A stretch of 64,000 nt of DNA, taken from contig NZ_CAJYVQ010000009.1 of NCBI RefSeq assembly GCF_913778665.1, positions 124,001 through 188,000 on the forward strand, in the 5' to 3' direction. Both the position numbers and the translations under genes were made by a program. This DNA is from an uncultured Stenotrophomonas sp. (lineage in GTDB: Bacteria > Pseudomonadota > Gammaproteobacteria > Xanthomonadales > Xanthomonadaceae). A model generated the notes under the pieces. That model was not told the DNA's origin, did no database searches, and worked only from the letters and a program-made list of their open reading frames with translations. Position 1 is the first letter of the stretch; the number at the start of each line of letters is the position of its first letter. This document shows, one piece after another, positions 7,423 through 14,443 of this stretch.

Positions 7423-7635
7423 TCATGCGTGCTGCTCCTTGCGATCGGTGATGGCGGGCGCGCTGTGCGCGGTGAGGTGTTCCCAGCGTTCGGCTTCGCC
7501 CACGTAGTAGTCGTGGCGTTCCTGCCGGACAGTGGCGGTGAACTGCACGTCGTGCAGTGCACGCTCGGCGGCGGCGCGGTTCGCCGCTCCCATGCGGGCT
7601 GGGTCGTGATCGAAGATGTCGAGCTGGCTACGCAC
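7423..7635 (-). CDS. Small phage protein with N-terminal QLDIF motif
   Basis: 70 aa from a GTG at 7635 with AGGAG six bases upstream in mRNA sense. It begins with the residues RSQLDIFDHDP, which again fits the sliding-clamp binding peptide pattern, followed by a helical body (AERALHDVQF, EAERWEHLTA). An 8-bp hairpin (7667-7689) lies upstream. Function unknown. Confidence 0.6.
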   Translation of the reverse strand: MRSQLDIFDHDPARMGAANRAAAERALHDVQFTATVRQERHDYYVGEAERWEHLTAHSAPAITDRKEQHA

Positions 7636-7722
7636 GCTGGACTCCTGGAATGGATTGCCGGCTGGTGGAACCCGGCCGGCGCGGGTTCCCTGCGCTACAA
7701 GGGGAGAGCGCAGGGCAGGGGA

Positions 7723-7965
7723 TCAGTGGGTGTCGTCAGCGATCAGCGGCGTGCGCTGTCGTCCATCGCTGCGGCGCTGCATCTCGGCCTTGAACTCTGG
7801 CCAGGTGGTGTGGAGGTCTTCCCAGCAGCGCCATGCGAAGAACACGGCACCGATCGCGCAGGCCAGTGCGACCTGGTCGACGTGGTTGCGCAGCGCCCAT
7901 GCGAGCAGGGCGAGGAGCAGGCCGACGACGGCGGCGCAGAAGAAGGGCAGGGCCAGATGGCGCAT
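7723..7965 (-). CDS. Small two-TM phage membrane protein
   Basis: 80 aa. Two hydrophobic helices (PFFCAAVVGLLLALLAWAL and VALACAIGAVFFAW) with a short loop are followed by a charged C-terminal tail. The start overlaps the previous stop by one base (TAATG). It is part of the tightly coupled leftward operon. Function unknown. Confidence 0.65.
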   Translation of the reverse strand: MRHLALPFFCAAVVGLLLALLAWALRNHVDQVALACAIGAVFFAWRCWEDLHTTWPEFKAEMQRRSDGRQRTPLIADDTH

Positions 7966-8078
7966 TACTCGGTCTCCTGTACGGCAGTGGGCTCGGCCGG
8001 CGCTGGCGCCGGGCCTCCGGGCGGGGTGATGGGCGGTATGCCGACGGCCATGGCGGCGAAGAAGTCGCGGTCGGTCAT
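7965..8078 (-). CDS. Very small phage protein (37 aa)
   Basis: Starts with MTDRDFFAAMAVGIPPITPP and ends Pro/Ala-rich. It is ATGA-coupled to the gene upstream and TAATG-coupled to the one downstream; this gap-free coupling is the main support. Function unknown. Confidence 0.55.
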   Translation of the reverse strand: MTDRDFFAAMAVGIPPITPPGGPAPAPAEPTAVQETE

Positions 8079-8347
8079 GCCGCACCGCCTTTGATGCGGG
8101 CTAGGGCAGCCGCCCGGCGCGCCCATGCTTCGCGCGCCTCCTCGAACGATCTGTGATCGCCTGGCACGCGGAGCCAACGATCACGCGCCTGGTCGTAGTC
8201 CTCATCGGCAGCAACCAGCGCATCGATGGCCTCAGCCGCTTCCTGCAACGCTTCGGCGTAGCGGCGGGTGCCGGCGCCGTCGTCTGCGGCGGCGTGCAGA
8301 GCGCTCACTGCGTGGCGGATCGCCGTGATCTTGGACGGAGCGCTCAT
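8075..8347 (-). CDS. Phage early protein, helical, unknown function
   Basis: 90 aa from the ATG at 8347. Almost entirely amphipathic helix, with acidic and basic alternation such as EAAEAIDALVAADEDYDQARDR cut into several helices. ATGA overlaps at both ends place it in the leftward early operon. Confidence 0.6.
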   Translation of the reverse strand: MSAPSKITAIRHAVSALHAAADDGAGTRRYAEALQEAAEAIDALVAADEDYDQARDRWLRVPGDHRSFEEAREAWARRAAALARIKGGAA

Positions 8348-8559
8348 GCAGCACCTGCCTGCGCGCGCGCTGCGCGGCGGGCCGCAGCGACCGCACCTGC
8401 AGCGCTCTTGCCCTGCCGCAGGACGGCATTGGCGGCGATGCTGGCGGCGACGACCACCTGGTAGGGGAGGAGGCCCCAGCGGCGCCCGGCGCGGGCGACG
8501 ATGCCTGCGGCGGCTGCCGCGCGCTGTGCGCTGGAGTGGTTGGCGAGGGCGGCGCTCAT
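8344..8559 (-). CDS. Small Ala/Arg-rich phage protein
   Basis: 71 aa, starting at 8559. Basic and Ala-rich with a central hydrophobic stretch (LLPYQVVVAASIAANAVL). Translationally coupled to its neighbours by 4-nt ATGA overlaps. No family is recognised, and the low-complexity composition makes it less certain. Confidence 0.5.
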   Translation of the reverse strand: MSAALANHSSAQRAAAAAGIVARAGRRWGLLPYQVVVAASIAANAVLRQGKSAAGAVAAARRAARAQAGAA

Positions 8560-8747
8560 GCAGCTGCGCCCTGCTGCGCGGCGCGCAGCTGCTTGGCAGC
8601 GTCCAGCAGCTGGCCGGCGTAGCGCTCGGCTTCGTCAGCGGACTGGAGGAGGCGGGCGGCGCCCAGGTCGGAAACGACCCTGGCGGTGTGGCTTTCGGCA
8701 ATCACGGTTGGCGTCGACTGGCGAACGCCTAGGGAAAGGGTGGCCAT
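8556..8747 (-). CDS. First gene of the leftward early operon, unknown function
   Basis: 63 aa. ATG at 8747 preceded by AGGAGAT (mRNA sense). The N-terminus is strand-like and the rest helical (ADEAERYAGQLLDAAKQL). It is the first gene after the putative leftward early promoter with CI-type operators at 8803-8837. Confidence 0.6.
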   Translation of the reverse strand: MATLSLGVRQSTPTVIAESHTARVVSDLGAARLLQSADEAERYAGQLLDAAKQLRAAQQGAAA

Positions 8748-8793
8748 GCTGATCTCCTGCGCCCTGCCCCGGGATGGGGCTACGGTGGGCTGC

Positions 8794-8837
8794 GGAGCGA
8801 ACGTTAGCCGCTAACTAAGTATTAGTCAACAGCTAAT
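8794..8837 (-). promoter_or_regulatory. Leftward early promoter (PL-like) with repressor operators
   Basis: In leftward sense, TTGACT (8824-8829) and TAACGT (8801-8806) are spaced 17 bp, giving a start near 8794. They overlap GTTAGCCGCTAACTAA (8803-8818) and a dyad ATTAG...CTAAT (8821-8837), close relatives of the repeats in the cI-cro region. Further CTAAT half-sites lie at 8840-8864. Confidence 0.6.
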
Positions 8838-8865
8838 GGCTAATGATTTTATGAATGTGGCTAAT

Positions 8866-8892
8866 GAAAAAGCCCCGCTAAGCGGGGCTCGT
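8866..8892 (-). terminator. Terminator of the cI repressor gene
   Basis: Read leftward: GAGCCCCGCTTAGCGGGGCT followed by TTTTTCATT. It separates repressor transcription from the leftward early promoter. Confidence 0.85.
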
Positions 8893-8916
8893 TCTGTGTC
8901 CCAAATTGGGACGCTC

Positions 8917-9615
8917 CTAGAACTTTCGTAGTCCTGCGTGGATCAGCGCCTTACCTAGGATGCTCACATCACCAGGGTCTGGCCTATAGGCGGGAAAGTC
9001 CGTGTTGACGCTGACGACATAGAGCCCATCGCCACGCTTCTGCAGCATCTTAATCTGCGTCTCACCACCGATGTTGATCAGGTAGTAGTCGTCGCCGTCG
9101 AAGTAGTCGCAACTGGTGTCGATCCAAACAATGTCGCCGTCTTCGAGCTTGGGTTTCATCGACGGCCCGCGGCCGGTGATGATCTGGATCCTGCCTGGCT
9201 TGGGTAGGTAACCGAGCTTCCTGCGGACTTCCCATTCTGCAACTTCGATGGTCTTCACCACCTCTGGGTAGTCCTGGTTGACCATCCCTGCGCCCATCCC
9301 TGCACCCCCTTCAAACAAGTCGAAGCGAACATAGCCGGGCGGCGTCTCATTCTCCGGGATTGGTGAGACAGAATCATTTCCATCTTCACTCCACTGGGGC
9401 CGGTCCATCCAGCCGTGGTCCTTCCCCAAGGCGTTGCTGATCTTCTTGGCCACATCGTCGCCGATGTACTTCCCGCCTAGCAGCTGGGAGACGTAGGACG
9501 CCGACAAGAAGCCGCCCAACTGGGCGCCTTGATCCCGGCGTCCCTTAACTCCCTTCAGTTCAAGGGCCTCGATCAGGTGGCGAAAGTTGCGGCTGCGGAT
9601 CTCTCGAATGTCCAT
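8917..9615 (-). CDS. Phage CI-type repressor with S24/LexA peptidase domain
   Basis: 232 aa. The N-terminal helix-turn-helix (about 11-65) has the form SASYVSQLLGGKYIGDDVAKKI. A Gly-rich hinge (FEGGAGMGAG, 101-110) probably holds the Ala-Gly autocleavage site. The S24 domain has the GPSMKP nucleophile (S152) and the QIKML lysine (K189). It maintains lysogeny and should self-cleave with RecA during SOS. The upstream 9624-9689 region holds repeats that are its likely operators. Confidence 0.92.
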   Translation of the reverse strand: MDIREIRSRNFRHLIEALELKGVKGRRDQGAQLGGFLSASYVSQLLGGKYIGDDVAKKISNALGKDHGWMDRPQWSEDGNDSVSPIPENETPPGYVRFDLFEGGAGMGAGMVNQDYPEVVKTIEVAEWEVRRKLGYLPKPGRIQIITGRGPSMKPKLEDGDIVWIDTSCDYFDGDDYYLINIGGETQIKMLQKRGDGLYVVSVNTDFPAYRPDPGDVSILGKALIHAGLRKF

Positions 9616-9623
9616 CGCGGCAG

Positions 9624-9697
9624 GTTAGCTGGTAACTAATCTAATTCGTGCAGCTGTCAGCTTGCAATAAGCTGTTAGCTGTGGACTAATAGACCTC
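9624..9697. promoter_or_regulatory. Divergent cI/cro promoter with one shared palindromic -35 box
   Basis: TTGCAA at 9662-9667 is its own reverse complement. Rightward, 17 bp further is ACTAAT (9685-9690), predicting a start at about 9697, directly before the cro ATG. Leftward, 17 bp away is TTAGAT (9639-9644), serving cI. Operator-like repeats GTTAGCTGGTAACTAA (9624-9639) and GTTAGCTGTGGACTAA (9674-9689) overlap each -10 box. Confidence 0.65.
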
Positions 9698-10177
9698 ATG
9701 GACATGTCAGCCCTCGATAGAGCAGTTCAGTCGGCAGGGAGCCAGCAGGCCCTTGCTCAGCTTCTCGGCATCAAGCCGCCGTCGGTATCCGGCTGGTACG
9801 ACCGTTGTCGCGTTCCCGCAGAACGTTGCATCGCAATTGAGCTGGCCACTGGCGTGTCCCGCCACCAGCTCCGTCCAGACGTCTTTGGGCCGGATCCGGC
9901 GGAATCGCAGTCCGAGGTAGTCGCAAAGCAGCGCGCAGAAATCGATAGCCGCATGAGCAAGCGCGCGCTGCGCGCCAAGCTCGGCATGGCCAGCGACAAG
10001 CACTTGGCCACCCTGCTCCAGCTGCCCGTGGAAGAGGTAGAGGCGTGGCCGGAAGAGGGCGTCCTGCCCCGTCTGCCGCAGATCCAGCGTCTGCTCGGTG
10101 TTGAGGCGCAGGCCGCTGCTGGGCCGGCGAACGAGGATCCCGACGCGAACCGCATCGCCCCGGTCGACACCGCCTGA
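9698..10177 (+). CDS. YdaS/Cro-like regulator with two helix-turn-helix-like segments
   Basis: 159 aa. Residues 1-62 match the YdaS/Cro pattern (SQQALAQLLGIKPPSVSGWYDR, split here by a Gln-rich helix). A second segment (88-135) again resembles a small helix-turn-helix (MSKRALRAKLGMASDKHLATLL, then QLPVEEVEAWPEEG). No ribosome site precedes the ATG and the predicted transcript begins at the start codon, so it may be leaderless. It occupies the cro position opposite cI and should favour lytic development. Confidence 0.8.
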   Translation: MDMSALDRAVQSAGSQQALAQLLGIKPPSVSGWYDRCRVPAERCIAIELATGVSRHQLRPDVFGPDPAESQSEVVAKQRAEIDSRMSKRALRAKLGMASDKHLATLLQLPVEEVEAWPEEGVLPRLPQIQRLLGVEAQAAAGPANEDPDANRIAPVDTA

Positions 10178-10286
10178 AAGGCCGTCCCTGGCCGTCGTCC
10201 CTGACTTGTTGATCTCCATGGCGCCAATCGTGCGCCACCCGGGCCCGGCCCGAAACCTTGAAACACTGCCTTCCCCAAGGTGACCC

Positions 10287-10817
10287 ATGACCTGCCGCAC
10301 ATCCGCACTTAACTGGCTCGACGTTCTCTACAACTCCGTGCGCAAGACGCCCGGCGGTGTCGTGGACGCAGCCGCTTTCCTGGCCGACCGCCGTGGCAAG
10401 TCCATGCACCCGGAAACGCTGCGCGCGAAGCTGCGCGGGCTGGAGGGCGAATCGGTGACGATGGAGATCGCCGAACTGCTGACCGAATGGATGCAGGAGA
10501 AGGCAGGCGGCAACGACTACGCCCTGGACTGGATGCAGGCGCTGGCCGGTCAGTTCGGCATGGCCGTCGCCACCGTTCCGCCGCCGCCGGAGGACGGCTG
10601 GTCGGACGAGATTGGCGCCATCCAGACGAAGCTGCTGGAGATCACTACACGGGTGGGCCGGCTGTCGGGAACTGCGGTGGAGGCAATGGCCGATCACCAC
10701 ATCGATAGCGACGAAGCCAAGTTGATGGTGGAAGAGGCCAACTCGCTCATCACGATGGCACACCGGCTGATCCGCAATGTGTCGCGCGCTGCGGCGAAGG
10801 GGAGGGCGCGTCAATGA
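10287..10817 (+). CDS. CII-like phage regulatory protein (CP76 type)
   Basis: 176 aa. The N-terminal region DVLYNSVRKTPGGVVDAAAF, followed by MHPETLRAKLRGLEGESVTMEIAELLTEWM, matches the pattern of the phage regulatory protein CII/CP76 family. The C-terminal half is helical. It sits between cro and the replication genes, as cII does in lambda. The 110 bp before it contain a GGCGC/GCGCC dyad but no clear gene. Confidence 0.75.
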   Translation: MTCRTSALNWLDVLYNSVRKTPGGVVDAAAFLADRRGKSMHPETLRAKLRGLEGESVTMEIAELLTEWMQEKAGGNDYALDWMQALAGQFGMAVATVPPPPEDGWSDEIGAIQTKLLEITTRVGRLSGTAVEAMADHHIDSDEAKLMVEEANSLITMAHRLIRNVSRAAAKGRARQ

Positions 10818-11125
10818 ACCACCCGGCCCGCTACACCGATCCACAGTCCAGTCACATCGCCGCCGCCGCGCTCGCCGAAAGCGGCGCGCTGCGTGTCCAG
10901 CACGCCAAGACCGAGGCTGCGGTGATCCGCCACCCTGGCCAGAGCAGCCTGCACCTGTCGACGCTGACTGGCCTTGACCGCCACATGTTGGGTCGCCGAC
11001 TGCCCGAGCTGGCCCGCGAGGGACGCATTTGGCGCGGCCCGACCGCGCCGTGCGCCACCACCGGCAAGCCCGCATGCACCTGGTGGCCAGTTGCGCCGGG
11101 CGAGAACCTGACGCTGGGGCTCTGA
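10814..11125 (+). CDS. Phage winged-helix DNA-binding protein
   Basis: 103 aa, ATGA-coupled to the CII-like gene. Residues 35-75 form a winged-helix-like segment (HLSTLTGLDRHMLGRRLPELAREGRIWRG split around a turn). The tail is TWWPVAPG. Probably an accessory regulator of early transcription or replication; the target is unknown. Confidence 0.65.
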   Translation: MNHPARYTDPQSSHIAAAALAESGALRVQHAKTEAAVIRHPGQSSLHLSTLTGLDRHMLGRRLPELAREGRIWRGPTAPCATTGKPACTWWPVAPGENLTLGL

Positions 11126-11126
11126 C

Positions 11127-12020
11127 ATGTCGACCATCATCATGTCGCAGTGCTGGCCGCTGCAGGGCCTGAGCGTCACGCAGAAGGCGGTGCTGATCTC
11201 GCTGGCTGATCAGGCGAACGACGACGGCGTGTGCTGGCCGGCGGTTGGCACAATCGCCGCGCGCTGCTGCATGTCGGCGCGCGCTGTACGTAGTGCCATG
11301 GATCATCTGGAGGCTGTTGGCCTGCTGGCCCGTGATCGCCGGTTCAACAGCAGCACGGTCTATTCCGTCACACCGGCTAAGTTCAACGCTGCCGCTGCGC
11401 CGTCCAAGGGCACCCGCAAGACCGCAAAGAACGGTACTGCACCGGGCGCAGGTGCTGCGCCCCACGCAGGGGGTGCGCCCGGTGCAGAAGGGGATGCGCC
11501 CGGCGCAGGGGGTGAGGCAGCGGGCGCAGGTCTAGAGGTGCGCCCCGTGCCGCCTAACCGTCATATAACCCCCATTGAACCGTCAGATGAACCGACAGTT
11601 GCGCCGCCGGTGGCGACGCCGCCGACGAAGGCGGAGCTGGAGGAGCAGATGCAGCTGGCCTGCAAAGCGACGTGGGGCGCCTACCGAGCCGCCTACCGCA
11701 ATCGCCACGGCGTGGACCCCGTCCGCAACGCCAAGGTCAACACCAACGTTCGGGATCTGGTGAAGCGGCTGGGACGTGACGAGGCGCCGCTGGTGGCTGG
11801 GTGGTTCGTGAGCGTCAACGAGCAGTACGCCGTGAAGCGCATGCACGACCTGGGTGTGCTGCTGGCCGGCGCTGAAGCGTACCGGACCCAGTGGGCCACC
11901 GGTCGACAGGTGACCGCCACCGTCGCCCTGCAGCAGGACCAGACCCAGGCCAACGCCTCGGCCGTCGACGACGCCAAGGCGCTGCTGCGACGCATGAAGG
12001 GGAGCGCCAATGCTCAGTGA
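11127..12020 (+). CDS. O-like phage replication initiator with N-terminal winged helix
   Basis: 297 aa. The N-terminal HTH_36-type domain has LSVTQKAVLISLADQANDDG, then CWPAVGTIAARCCMSARAVR and HLEAVGLLARDRRFNSSTVY. A low-complexity linker (about 105-165) contains a tandem APGAGG-like repeat. The C-terminal domain (170-290) is helical, including YRAAYRNRHGVDPVRNAKVN. N-terminal winged helix, repeat-encoding linker and C-terminal helical domain are the layout of O-type initiators whose origin lies within the gene. Confidence 0.75.
   Translation: MSTIIMSQCWPLQGLSVTQKAVLISLADQANDDGVCWPAVGTIAARCCMSARAVRSAMDHLEAVGLLARDRRFNSSTVYSVTPAKFNAAAAPSKGTRKTAKNGTAPGAGAAPHAGGAPGAEGDAPGAGGEAAGAGLEVRPVPPNRHITPIEPSDEPTVAPPVATPPTKAELEEQMQLACKATWGAYRAAYRNRHGVDPVRNAKVNTNVRDLVKRLGRDEAPLVAGWFVSVNEQYAVKRMHDLGVLLAGAEAYRTQWATGRQVTATVALQQDQTQANASAVDDAKALLRRMKGSANAQ
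11437..11532 (+). repeat. Iteron-like repeat array inside the replication gene, candidate phage origin
   Basis: Four to five degenerate units with the core TGCGCCC/GGCGCAGG recur every 18-21 bp (TGCGCCC at 11455, 11474, 11495; GGCGCAGG near 11446, 11502, 11523). They encode the APGAGG-type peptide repeat. In lambda, the O-binding iterons lie in the same place. The origin role is inferred. Confidence 0.55.
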
Positions 12021-12681
12021 TGCCGATCAGGAGAGGCTGGTCGAAATGCTGGTGGCCACGGCTGAGGTGATGGGCGAGCAGATCCGCCCGGCCGCTGCGG
12101 CCTACATGGTGGCCGACCTGGCCATGTACCCGCTGCAGGTCCTGGCCAACGCGCTGACCGCCTGCCGCCGCGAGGTGAAAGGCAAGCTCAGCCTGGCCGC
12201 GATCATGGAGCGTATTGACGACGGACACCCGGCACCCAATGAAGCCTGGGCCGTGGCCATCCGCGCCGCTGACGAGGCGGTGACTCTGGTGTGGAGCGAG
12301 CAGACCCGTGATGCGTGGACTGCGGCACTGCCGCTGGTAGAGGCCGGCGACAAGATTGCGGGCCGGGCCGCATTCCTGGAGGTCTATACCCGGTTGGTGA
12401 AGGAGGCGCGCGCTGCAGGCGGCTGCGCCGTCTACCAGCCGTCGCTGGGCCACGACGCTAGCGCCCGCGACGCAGCGCTGCAGCAAGCAGTCAGCGCTGG
12501 CCGCCTGGCGCACGAGCAGGTGGCCCAGTACCTGTCGCTGCCACCGGCCACGCCGGCGTTCAACCCGCTGGCGCTGTTGGCCGGCCGAGTCGAGGCGAGC
12601 CCGGAAGCAAACGAACGCACGCGGAAGCGGCTGGCCGAAATCGCGGAGCTGTTCGGCTCCGCTCAGGACACCGCGGCATGA
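12010..12681 (+). CDS. Phage replication-associated protein in the lambda P position
   Basis: 223 aa, overlapping the O-like gene by 11 bp. Helical throughout: an N-terminal block (residues 1-75) like those of helicase-loader-type phage proteins, with AYMVADLAMYPLQVLANAL and KLSLAAIMERIDDGHP, and a charged C-terminus RTRKRLAEIAELF. No Walker motif is seen. The role in recruiting the host replicative helicase is inferred from position. Confidence 0.55.
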   Translation: MLSDADQERLVEMLVATAEVMGEQIRPAAAAYMVADLAMYPLQVLANALTACRREVKGKLSLAAIMERIDDGHPAPNEAWAVAIRAADEAVTLVWSEQTRDAWTAALPLVEAGDKIAGRAAFLEVYTRLVKEARAAGGCAVYQPSLGHDASARDAALQQAVSAGRLAHEQVAQYLSLPPATPAFNPLALLAGRVEASPEANERTRKRLAEIAELFGSAQDTAA

Positions 12682-12872
12682 GTCAGGACCACGTCGAACT
12701 GGAAGTTCGCCCGGTGTGCGAGCCGGTGGCGGTGGCCGGCTGGTATTTGGCCTATGGGTACGGGATCAAGCCGCTGGTGCTGTACGCCACCCGTGGCACC
12801 CGGGTGTGGCGCGATGGCATGCGCCAGATCCCGATCACCCGCTATGCAGGCCCGATCCCGGAGCTGCGCTGA
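12678..12872 (+). CDS. Small phage protein, unknown function
   Basis: 64 aa, ATGA-coupled to the preceding gene and TGATG-coupled to the next. A compact beta-like pattern (GWYLAYGYGIKPLVLYA, then RVWRDGMRQIPITRYAGPIPEL). No family is recognised. Confidence 0.6.
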   Translation: MSQDHVELEVRPVCEPVAVAGWYLAYGYGIKPLVLYATRGTRVWRDGMRQIPITRYAGPIPELR

Positions 12873-13240
12873 TGTGGTCGAAGGCACCACCACCGACGAG
12901 GGAAGAGAGCGCCCGCATCGAGCTGGCCAAGACCGGCCCGTGCATGGCCTGCCTGGCGCTGCAGATGCAGGAGCTGCTGGAGCCGGAGCTGGTGGTCTAC
13001 GGCTGCGACTACAACCACACCAAGAGCGGGAACCTGCGGCGCGGGCACATGTACGGCTTCGCCCTCTGCAAGTGGCACCACCAGCGCTACCCGATGGAGG
13101 AGAACACCTTCGCGACGATGCGCCAGATATACGGCCCGAGCCTGATGGATGGCTCGCGGACCTTCCACGAGACGTACGGCTCAGACGATGAGCTGATTGC
13201 AAACCAGACCTACATCAACGAACTGAGGGCAGCAGCATGA
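12872..13240 (+). CDS. Ref-family RecA-dependent nuclease
   Basis: 122 aa from the ATG at 12872. It has CMACLALQM, then GCDYNHTKSGNLRRGHMYG, FALCKWHHQRYP and the family-typical end YGPSLMDGSRTFHETYGSDDEL. Cys pairs and the His residues of the HNH-like core are present. Known members (phage P1 Ref) cut DNA at RecA-made displacement loops and enhance recombination. It sits with the replication genes. It lacks the long basic N-terminus of P1 Ref, so it is a short form. Confidence 0.8.
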   Translation: MWSKAPPPTREESARIELAKTGPCMACLALQMQELLEPELVVYGCDYNHTKSGNLRRGHMYGFALCKWHHQRYPMEENTFATMRQIYGPSLMDGSRTFHETYGSDDELIANQTYINELRAAA

Positions 13241-13440
13241 AGAACACGAAGGTCATGGCGCCGAGGGTCAATCCCCAGCGGGCGCCACGCGAGCGCCGGA
13301 TGGACCACAACACCGTTTCCCGGCCCAAGCGAGCAAAGGCCGTGAAGCACGCCGGTTGCCCAGCCGAGACCGTGGAGCAGTTCAAGGCGCGCGGCGGCAA
13401 AGTGCAGCACCTCGCGGCGAATGGGGAGCAGCGAGCATGA
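13237..13440 (+). CDS. Small basic phage protein
   Basis: 67 aa, ATGA-coupled to the Ref-like gene. The N-terminal 40 residues are very basic and disordered (VNPQRAPRERRMDHNTVSRP), then a helical CPAETVEQFKARGG. Possibly nucleic-acid binding; no family is recognised. Confidence 0.55.
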   Translation: MKNTKVMAPRVNPQRAPRERRMDHNTVSRPKRAKAVKHAGCPAETVEQFKARGGKVQHLAANGEQRA

Positions 13441-13474
13441 CCGCCGCACTCGCGGCCCGGCCGGATGTTCCTGC

Positions 13475-13591
13475 GTGATCGACCCTCACCTGATCCAGAT
13501 AGAGGGCCTCAAAAGGGCCGTATTGAGTAACCACCTGGCGCGATCGCGCGCTGCACGAGCAAACCACCAAGGGGAAGGCGAATGCGACTGA
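13475..13591 (+). CDS. Possible very small phage protein (38 aa)
   Basis: GTG at 13475 opens a 38-residue frame (begins VIDPHLIQIEGLKRAVLSNH) ending 9 bp inside the start of the Q-like gene. Composition is protein-like and the overlap fits the operon style, but no strong ribosome site is visible. Confidence 0.35.
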   Translation: MIDPHLIQIEGLKRAVLSNHLARSRAARANHQGEGECD

Positions 13592-14286
13592 ACGATGCCC
13601 GCGAACTGCTGTCCAGCCGGACTGGCCCTAAGTCGATGAGCTTTGATGGGGTCGGCGGGGGCCCCTCCACCCACGAGATCGTTGCCGCGCTGGCAGACGT
13701 TCCTCAAGGCCTGGGGCATGAGCTGCTGCAGGCGTTGTGGTGGCCCGAGAGCGGTCTGCGCCGTCGGGAACAGCTGCGGCAGGCAGTCGTTGCGTTGGTC
13801 GCGCCCGAGTTCACTCGACAGATGCACGCACTTGCCGACGCGCGTACGGAGTTCGGGATCGCGAAGGCCAGTATGGGCTGGTGCGGGGGCGTGGTTACGG
13901 ATACGCAACGGCGGGAGGTTCGACGGTCCGAACAGGCGCTGGAAGATGCGCGCTCGGCGGCATGGCCGAACAACACGATGGAGCAACTCGGGGTGTTGGC
14001 TGGGGCGGTTATCGCCGAGATGGCCGGTGCATGCGATTGCTCGCGCTGCGCTGGGAAGAAGGTTCTGCCGGATCCGGCCGGAGCGGGCATTGTGAGCTGC
14101 GGGGACTGTGGCGGAAGCGGCTTTGAGCACCTGAGCGGCCGTAAGCGTGCGGCTGCCATCGGAGCCGATTGGTCGGCCTACAGCCGGTTCTGGCGACCTG
14201 TCTATGAGTGGATGCTGGCCACTTTCCGCGCCGCCGAGGCGCGCGCTGCCAAGCAGTTCAGTAAGGCACTTACACAGGATGTATAG
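13582..14286 (+). CDS. Q-like late antitermination protein
   Basis: 234 aa with AGGGGAAGG-type ribosome site. Helical N-terminal domain; the C-terminal third has a DnaJ-like zinc finger with paired cysteines (CDCSRCAGKKVLPDP, then SCGDCGGSG), as in lambdoid Q proteins. It is the last early gene before the lysis cassette. It should act at a late promoter just downstream; a hairpin at 14341-14363 is a candidate for the early-stop terminator it overrides. Confidence 0.75.
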   Translation: MRLNDARELLSSRTGPKSMSFDGVGGGPSTHEIVAALADVPQGLGHELLQALWWPESGLRRREQLRQAVVALVAPEFTRQMHALADARTEFGIAKASMGWCGGVVTDTQRREVRRSEQALEDARSAAWPNNTMEQLGVLAGAVIAEMAGACDCSRCAGKKVLPDPAGAGIVSCGDCGGSGFEHLSGRKRAAAIGADWSAYSRFWRPVYEWMLATFRAAEARAAKQFSKALTQDV

Positions 14287-14340
14287 CGATGACTTCCAAG
14301 GTCACCGCTATAAGGGGCATTCTTGGCACAATCTGCTGGC

Positions 14341-14363
14341 GAGCCCCGGCAACGGCGGGGCTC
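14341..14363 (+). terminator. Hairpin after the Q-like gene, candidate tR'-type terminator
   Basis: Perfect 8-bp stem GAGCCCCG/CGGGGCTC with loop GCAACGG. There is no long T run, so it may be a pause or a weak terminator. It lies between the antiterminator and the late genes. Confidence 0.5.
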
Positions 14364-14412
14364 AGATCCGCAAATTGGAAAAGTAGATTTCGATGGTCGA
14401 GAACAGCTATCT

Positions 14413-14439
14413 TCCACACCTCTTCAGAGGAGGTGTGGA
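14413..14439 (+). promoter_or_regulatory. Hairpin burying the ribosome site of the membrane cargo gene
   Basis: A 10-bp perfect stem (14413-14422 with 14430-14439, loop TTCAGAG) includes half of the AGAGGAGG ribosome site (14426-14433) of the gene starting at 14444. Translation could be off unless the stem is opened. Confidence 0.6.
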
Positions 14440-14443
14440 TGCT

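Noticed and set aside
6584..7426. 280-codon leftward frame opposite the membrane cargo gene
   Set aside because: Its composition is unnatural, while the rightward frame has a TM helix and a ribosome site. A start ATGA-coupled at 7426 may be the stub of a gene cut by the cargo insertion, but the evidence is too thin to list it.
9771..11465. 564-codon leftward frame opposite the cro-replication region
   Set aside because: It is a shadow of four coherent rightward genes and has low-complexity, Arg-rich sequence.
11437..11532. CRISPR-like array
   Set aside because: Units are degenerate, 18-21 bp apart, and lie inside a coding region; there are no unique spacers. No CRISPR array was seen anywhere in the window.
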